Positions 58,619 to 64,000 of a stretch of DNA of 64,000 nt are shown in pieces (positions within the stretch are counted from its first letter, which is position 1; every line of letters begins with the position of its first letter). Position numbers and translations under genes: made by a program. The stretch covers positions 12,453,001-12,517,000 of the forward strand of contig NC_060026.1 of the NCBI RefSeq assembly GCF_021134715.1, given 5' to 3'. Under the pieces are notes generated by a model, which was given only the letters and a program-made list of their open reading frames with translations, had not been told where the DNA came from and made no database searches. This stretch comes from Daphnia pulex. Lineage: Eukaryota > Arthropoda > Branchiopoda > Diplostraca > Daphniidae.

Positions 58619-60212
58619 ATGGCGAAAATTCCGATGAGGTCTATCCTCACCATCTTTTGGGCTTTTGACACTTGCTGCAATTGCCAATCAATCGACCCTG
58701 GCGTTTCCTCTTCTTGGGCGAAACTCCAAATCTCACCGGATGCGTTAAGTTCCATGGAGTACGGCAATTTTCTCATTGACATTTATGAACACGCCCACAA
58801 TCACAAGGCGACGAAAACTAGCGAGAAAAAGTATTTCTACTCTCCAATTGCGATTTTGGACCACAAAAGCGCTGTTAGTGTATACAACAACGTCACGAAG
58901 CAACCAGAGATGAGATTCCGCATTGAAATGTGGAACGAAAAAGTCCAGAATGAAGTTGTGAAACATCTGTTCAAATCCATCGATAAAGGAATACAACCTG
59001 ATAACGTGAAAATTATTCCGTTGGAGAATGTCATTCTTGCCAGCAAAAGACCTTCAGTAGATTATTCTTTATCGCCAGTGTGGGCGAATTATGACAAGAG
59101 TAAGACCCTGAAGCTTTCTCTGTCGTGTTATGACCAGAAAGTCTGCGACGGACTGGCCAATGAAATGCGATCTAATCCCGAACAATTCGACCATTTCAAA
59201 CTCCTCTACAGTTTGTCATCGCAGACGTCGCAAACCAAACATACGTCCATCACCATCGACAGCGTCATTTCCGGTCAAATGGTAACTGCTCTTTTACAGA
59301 AATTTAAAAAGATAAAAGAGATTTTTCTGACAGCCAACGACGAAAAGAAAATGTTGACGGAAACGACTACTAACATCCGAATGGATACATTTGACGAATC
59401 CGAGGTCGTGACTCCAGAAACGGAAACTCAAATTTTAAATATTTTAAAGGATTTGCTAGTCACGTCCAGGACGACTATCAAAGAACAATGCGACAAAATG
59501 TGGGACTCTGTTTTCTGGAATGAAGACAATTACCGGCCGGACAAAACGACGAAAACATTGAATGAAATCATCAAGAAACTGGACACTGAAACTCAAAAGA
59601 AATTGGCGGATATGTTTGAAGAAGAGGACAGGCAATCGGTATTAATGGAAATGCTAACTTCGAGTGATAAAAACGAGGAGACAAGACAAGAGGAAGAAAT
59701 TCAACCTGTAAGTCAATCGGAAAATGCAGGTGAAAATGAAATTGAATCAACGGAAGAAGAACAATTCAGCCGCAATCGAATCGAGAAATGCCAACTTGCA
59801 AAGAACCAGTTGGATGAGCAAAATCTAAATTCTGAGAATAAAGAAAGAATCCAGCACAATTACAACTCAAACAATTGGGCTGACATAGACGGAATAATTT
59901 CAAAAATTTCAGAGAAAATGTCAAACGAATCTGATAGTTCACGGCGGAACGAAATTTTGAAGGAAGACGTGGCAAAGTTATTACAAGAAAGTAGAGACCA
60001 CGTCCTTTGGGATGGAGACAAATTCGTACCCAAACCCATGAAACTCGCCAGAATAAATTTGGCCAAATATCGCGGATCTCATCAATCGTTTCAGGATCGC
60101 AACGTCCTTCTCCGTTACTCGAACGCCGAACTGTCGGCGCCAATCAAATTTCTGGAACACGCAGAATTCAATGTCGTCAACGAATGGGAAAATATAAAGG
60201 ACGAACTAAAAG
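58619..60212 (+). CDS. Exon-array gene, first coding exon (531 residues)
   Basis: The ATG at 58619 follows a splice acceptor by ten bases. Residues 1-26 look like a weak secretion signal (PMRSILTIFWAFDTC, then CNCQS). The body has no domain I can name. Two stretches resemble each other: SVFWNEDNYRPDKTTKTLNE near residue 300 and HVLWDGDKFVPKPMKLARIN near residue 467, each preceded by an ILK....LL..SR helix, so an internal duplication is likely. Between them is a Glu-rich region (EETRQEEE, ESTEEEQ). The donor AAAAG|GTTTTT is weak; reading through it gives Gly-Phe-stop, a 533-residue product. Confidence 0.75.
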
Positions 60213-63200
60213 GTTTTTAATTAAAAAATTTATTTTTAATAATTAAACAAATAAATGTAATCACATTGTAGAAACTAAAGAACTCTTAAAAACAACTACT
60301 ATGAACTTGGCGAAAACCAATACTGAACTGTTTAACGTGAAGGGTGATTTAGGCAACACGAGAATGGATTTGATTAATAAATTAGAAGGTAAGGTATGGT
60401 ACTGGTATGCAGAATTATTGTCATTACTATTGAAATTTCCACTGGAAAATCAACGTATAATAAATGTTTTTATTACACACAGGGACTATGAATGAATTGG
60501 TGAAAACCAAAATTGACTTGGAGAAAACGACGGTCAAAACCGTCGACGATTTAATAGTAAAGTTAAATGGTACTTTATTACTAAAGCCTCTATTGAAAAA
60601 TTTGAAACAAAAAACCAAATGTAAATAAAACATTTTTTTTTAAGTGACTCAAAAAGGATTGACAGAAATGAAAATCACCACCGGAAATTTGTCAACGGTA
60701 CTTGCAGGTAAATTAATCTTTCCTCGCAACCTTTTACTAGTGAATAATAAACTTTAATTAATTGCAGAAACTGTGATATACCTTGGGAAAACGGACATTG
60801 AACTGAATAACGCGAAAAATGATTTGACCAATACGAAAATCGATTTGGCTAGTAAAATAGAAGGTATTATTCTGAATTATTGCTGAATTCACACTGGTAA
60901 CTTGACAAGGAATTCATCATAAATATGTTGTGATTACACACAGGTACTAGGATTGAGTTGGTGAAAACCAAAATCGATTTGGAGAAATTGACTACTGATT
61001 TAAGTAAAATGGCGGTCAAAGCTGTCGATGATTTAACAGTAAAACTAAATGGTATTTCATTATTATACATTGAAAAATGTTAAGGTAAAAACCCCCCCAA
61101 AAAAACTTTTTTTATAAAGCGACTCAAAAAGAATTAGGGGAAATGAAAATCATCACAGAAAATTTGTTAATGGAACATCAAGGTAAATCGATGCTTGCTT
61201 GAAATTTTTGACTAACGAATAAAGAAATAATTGCAAAAGTGTGATAAACCTGGCGAAAACGGATTCCGAACTGAATAACGTGAAAAGTGATTTTACCGAC
61301 ACGAGAATCGATTTGGCTAATAAATTGGAAGGTATTTTGAATTATTGTTGAATTTAAACTGCTAACTTGTCAGGGGACTCAATATTAGTAATATGTTATG
61401 TTGTGGTTACACACAGGTACTAGAATTGAGTTGATGAAAACCAAAATCGATTTCGAGAAAAGGACTGCTGATTACAGTGAAATGACGGACAAAAAAGTCG
61501 ATGATTTAACAGTAAAACTAAATGGTATTTCATTACTAAAGTTCCTATTGAAAAGTTTAAACAAAAATGAAAATATAAAAACCCTTTTTTTTAAAGTAAC
61601 TCAAAAAGAATTGGCAGAAATAAAAATCATCACCGGAAATTTCTCAGCGGAACTTGAAGGTAAATCGATCGTTGCCTCGAAACATTTAACTATGAAAAAT
61701 AAATAAATAATTTTAGAGACTGTAATGAACTTGGCGCAAACGAATACCGAACTGACTTACGTGAAGAGTGATTTAACAAACACGAGAATGGATTTGATTA
61801 ATAAATTAGAAGGTATTCAGAATAATTGTCATTACTGTTGAATTGCCACTGGAAACTTGACGGGGAATTCTACGTAAATATGTTTTTATTACACACAGGG
61901 ACTAGGATTGAGTTGGTGCAAACCAAAATTGACTTGGAGAAAACGACGGCCAAAACCGTCGACGATTTAATAGTAAAGTTAAATGGTACTTTATTACTAA
62001 ACCCTCTATTGAAAAATTTGAAACAAAAAAACCAAATGTATATAAAACCTTTTTTTAAGTGACCCAAAAAGGATTGACAGAAATGAAAATCACCACCGGA
62101 AATTTTTCAACGGTACTTGCAGGTATAAAATTGATATTTCCTCTCAACCTTTTACTAATGAATAATAAACTTTAATTAATTGCAGAAACTGTGATACACC
62201 TTGGGAAAACGGAAATTGAACTGAATAACGTGAAAAATGATTTGACCAATACGAAAATCGATTTGGCTAGTAAAATAGAAGGTATTATTCTGAATTATTG
62301 CTGAATTCACACTGGTAACTTGACAGGGAATTCATCATAAATATGTTGTGATTACACACAGGTACTAGGATTGAGTTGGTGAAAACCAAAATCGATTTGG
62401 AGAAATTGACTACTGATTTAAGTAAAATGACGGTCAAAGCTGTCGATGATTTAACAGTACAACTGAATGGTATTTCATTATTATAAATTGAAAAATTTGA
62501 AGGTAAAAACGTAAACCCCCCCCCCCCCCAAAAAAACTTTTTTTATATAGCGACTCAAAAAAAAATAGGGGAAATGAAAATCATCACAGAAAATTTGTTA
62601 ATGGAACATCAAGGTAAATCGATGCTTGCTTGAAATTTTTGACTAACGAATAAAGAAGAAATAATTGCAGAAAGTGTGATAAACCTGGCGAAAACGGATA
62701 CCGAACTGAATAACGTGAAAAGGGATTTTACCGACACGAGAATCGATTTGGCTAATAAATTAGAAGGTATTTTGAGTTATTGTTGAATTTAAACTGCTAA
62801 CTTGTCAGGGAACTCAATATTAGTAATATGTTATGTTGGGGTTACACACAGGTACTAGAATTGAGTTGATGAAAACCAAAATCGATTTCGAGAAAACGAC
62901 TACTGATTACAGTGAAATGGGGGACAAAAAAGTCGATGATTTAACAGTAAAACTAAATGGTATTTCATTACTAAAGTTCCTATTGAAAAGTTTAAACAAA
63001 AATGAAAATATAAAAAAACCTTTTTTTAAAGTAACTCAAAAAGAATTGGCAGAAATAAAAATCATCACCGGAAAATTCTCAGCGGGACTTAAAGGTAAAT
63101 CGATCGTTGCCTCGAAACATTTAACTATGAAAAATAAATAAATAATTTTAGAGACTGTAATGAACTTGGCGCAAACGAATATCGAACTGACTAACGTGAA

Positions 63201-64000
63201 GAGTGAACAACACGAGAAGCGATTTTGCTTTTAAATTAGAAGGTATTTTCAATTAATTGTAAATTAGACAAAAACTAGCAGTTAATCACACGTAAAGACG
63301 TGATTGCACACAGGCACTATAGTGAAAACTAATAACGAAATAGAAAAAACGAATGCCGATTTCAAGAAAACCGTTGATGTTTTATCCAAAAAAATAATAG
63401 GTATTCTTTGGTATTAAAAATAAATTCATTATTAAATTTTTTAAATGCTAAATATCATACTTTTACTATTTATAAATTTTGCGACTGAGATAGAACTACC
63501 AGAAATGAAGATGAGCGTTGGAAATTTGTTATTGGAGCTCAAAGGTACATCCGAATTAAAACCAGAAATAACAAAATTAAAAATGTTTTCCTTATAAAAA
63601 TGCATTAATATATTCTTTTGTTTGCTAAAATTTTTCTGCATTTTGGAAATTGGGAATGTTCTTCTTTGGGTTTCTTGTTACACGCAGGAAGTAAGCAGGA
63701 ACTGACGCAAATTAAAATTGAACTGGAGAAGAAAGAGACTAAAGAGGAATTGACGAAAATGAGATCCGATGTTCGTAAAACTTTCAGCGAATTATCAACA
63801 AATTTAAATGGTATATCAATATGATTCTAAATATATTTTTTAAAATGTACACCTTTCATCCTTACAATTCCATTTTTAAATTCATGTACGTAATGACTGA
63901 AAAATAATTAATAGCAAATTAATTTTGTTTTCTGTGATTGCGTAGCAAATTCGCAACAATTAGGTCACGAACTAAAAACCACCGAAGGCAAACTGAGAAA
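58619..64000 (+). CDS. Unrecognised secreted protein with a duplicated exon-cassette array (partial, gene span)
   Basis: The gene starts at ATG 58619 and leaves the window at the right edge. A large first coding exon (58619-60212, 531 residues) is followed by at least 23 short exons. Nearly all begin and end after the first base of a codon, so any can be dropped or repeated without shifting the frame. They form a cassette of three types. A (32 codons) encodes ETVxNLxKTxxELxNVKxDL, then TxTRxDLxNKLE. B (29 or 36 codons) encodes TRIELVKTKIDLEK, then VDDLTVKLN. C (21 codons) encodes TQKELxEMKIITxN. The regular spacing of Leu/Ile/Val among charged residues suggests a long coiled coil. I do not recognise the family. 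It could be a structural secreted protein or a source of isoform diversity. The first coding exon could also end at an in-frame stop (60218-60220) if its weak donor (GTTTTT) is not used. Confidence 0.65.
60272..60707 (+). CDS. Cassette 1 (exons A1, B1, C1)
   Basis: A1 60272-60388 (117 bp, the longest A, with an extra ELLKTTT start), B1 60483-60569 (87 bp, short B type), C1 60645-60707 (63 bp). Acceptors ATTGTAG, ACACAG and TTTTAAG; donors GAAG|GTAAGG, AATG|GTACTT, GCAG|GTAAAT. All lengths are multiples of three and all joins are phase 1. Confidence 0.7.
60768..61182 (+). CDS. Cassette 2 (exons A2, B2, C2)
   Basis: A2 60768-60863 (96 bp), B2 60944-61051 (108 bp, long B type with TTDLSKMAVKA inserted), C2 61120-61182 (63 bp, ATQKELGEMKIITENLLMEH). 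The splice sites look sound. Confidence 0.7.
61236..61659 (+). CDS. Cassette 3 (A3 with broken acceptor, B3, C3)
   Basis: A3 (61236-61331) is open and matches A6, but its acceptor reads TTGCAAAAGT where A6 has TTGCAGAAAGT: one G is missing, so no AG is left. It is probably skipped, which keeps the frame. B3 61417-61524 (108 bp) and C3 61597-61659 (63 bp) look functional. Confidence 0.65.
61717..62122 (+). CDS. Cassette 4 (exons A4, B4, C4)
   Basis: A4 61717-61812 (96 bp), B4 61899-61985 (87 bp, short B type like B1), C4 62060-62122 (63 bp). B4 and C4 are close copies of B1 and C1, about 1416 bp upstream. Confidence 0.7.
62186..62613 (+). CDS. Cassette 5 (exons A5, B5, C5)
   Basis: A5 62186-62281, B5 62362-62469, C5 62551-62613: close copies of cassette 2 at an offset of 1418 bp. 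The intron before C5 carries an expanded C-run (about 62517-62529). Confidence 0.7.
62671..63094 (+). CDS. Cassette 6 (exons A6, B6, C6)
   Basis: A6 62671-62766, B6 62852-62959, C6 63032-63094: close copies of cassette 3 at an offset of 1435 bp. Unlike A3, A6 keeps its acceptor (ATTGCAG). Confidence 0.7.
63152..63544 (+). CDS. Cassette 7 (degenerate A7, B7, C7)
   Basis: A7 (63152-63242) is 91 bp, five bases shorter than its relatives; it shifts frame after NVKS and meets a stop, so it is either skipped or ends the protein. B7 (63314-63400, 87 bp, TIVKTNNEIEKTNADFKKT) is sound and diverged. C7 (63482-63544, 63 bp) has no AG at the expected acceptor (AATTTTG|CGACT), so it may be unused. Confidence 0.5.
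63688..63810 (+). CDS. Exon B8 (123 bp)
   Basis: Acceptor CACGCAG|GA, donor AATG|GTATAT, phase 1-1. It encodes KQELTQIKIELEKKETKEEL, then TKMRSDVRKTFSELSTNLN, a longer relative of the B exons. No A exon precedes it. Confidence 0.6.
63946..64000 (+). CDS. Next array exon, cut by the window edge
   Basis: Acceptor TTGCGTAG|CA; encodes ANSQQLGHELKTTEGKLR and runs off the window. It matches a C-type start (codon completed by the G of the preceding exon). Confidence 0.5.

Noticed and set aside
1..64000. CRISPR arrays, prokaryotic operons, rRNA genes
   Set aside because: None present; introns, TATA boxes and AATAAA signals show a eukaryotic nuclear sequence.

Overview
This is a window of arthropod nuclear DNA, most likely from a cladoceran of the Daphnia type. 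Genes are split by spliceosomal introns with GT..AG ends. The first 40 kb is saturated with microsatellites and long C or G homopolymers. A Tyr/Thr-rich repeat gene and a multicopy coiled-coil-like exon array both fit what I know of Daphnia gene families. Nearly all long open frames in the first 40 kb are chance frames in low-complexity DNA and are not listed.

Region by region: (1) 1-9005 holds no convincing gene. (2) 9006-40551 (+) is one large gene whose 13 coding exons I could join in phase into an 884-residue secreted protein: signal peptide, two CUB domains, an acidic plus Thr-rich linker, two more CUB domains and a hydrophobic C-terminal tail. The layout resembles the suppressor-of-lurcher (SOL-1) type of CUB protein. 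Its introns carry a mariner-type hairpin MITE (14867-15141), a hAT-type element (19542-20074), and a separate signal-peptide exon (27167-27284) that is phase-compatible with the third CUB domain. (3) 39141-47570 is an exact-looking tandem duplication of a 4215-bp unit. The unit contains the last three exons of the CUB gene and most of the next gene, a DUF1917/BLES03 (C11orf68-like) protein. The duplication leaves one full CUB gene, one full DUF1917 gene (46689-47862), and between them a truncated DUF1917 copy plus an orphan CUB 3' end. (4) 47.9-58.4 kb is AT-rich. It holds a decayed Tyr/Thr-rich structural-protein gene (49468-50628) with its TATA box still present, a piggyBac-type TTAA-flanked MITE (51220-51545), a pair of dispersed repeats in opposite orientation, and otherwise nothing I can name. 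(5) 58376-64000 (+) is the start of a gene I do not recognise. A 531-residue first coding exon is followed by an array of at least 23 short exons, nearly all symmetric phase 1-1, built from a repeating A-B-C cassette. A ~1.42-kb block of three cassettes has itself been duplicated. The gene runs off the right edge.

The genes do not form an evident pathway. The main story is structural: the CUB gene's modular exons and alternative first exon, a fresh tandem duplication that creates chimeras, and a gene growing by exon-cassette duplication. Exon joins were made by hand from splice signals and phase; no transcript or homology search was available.
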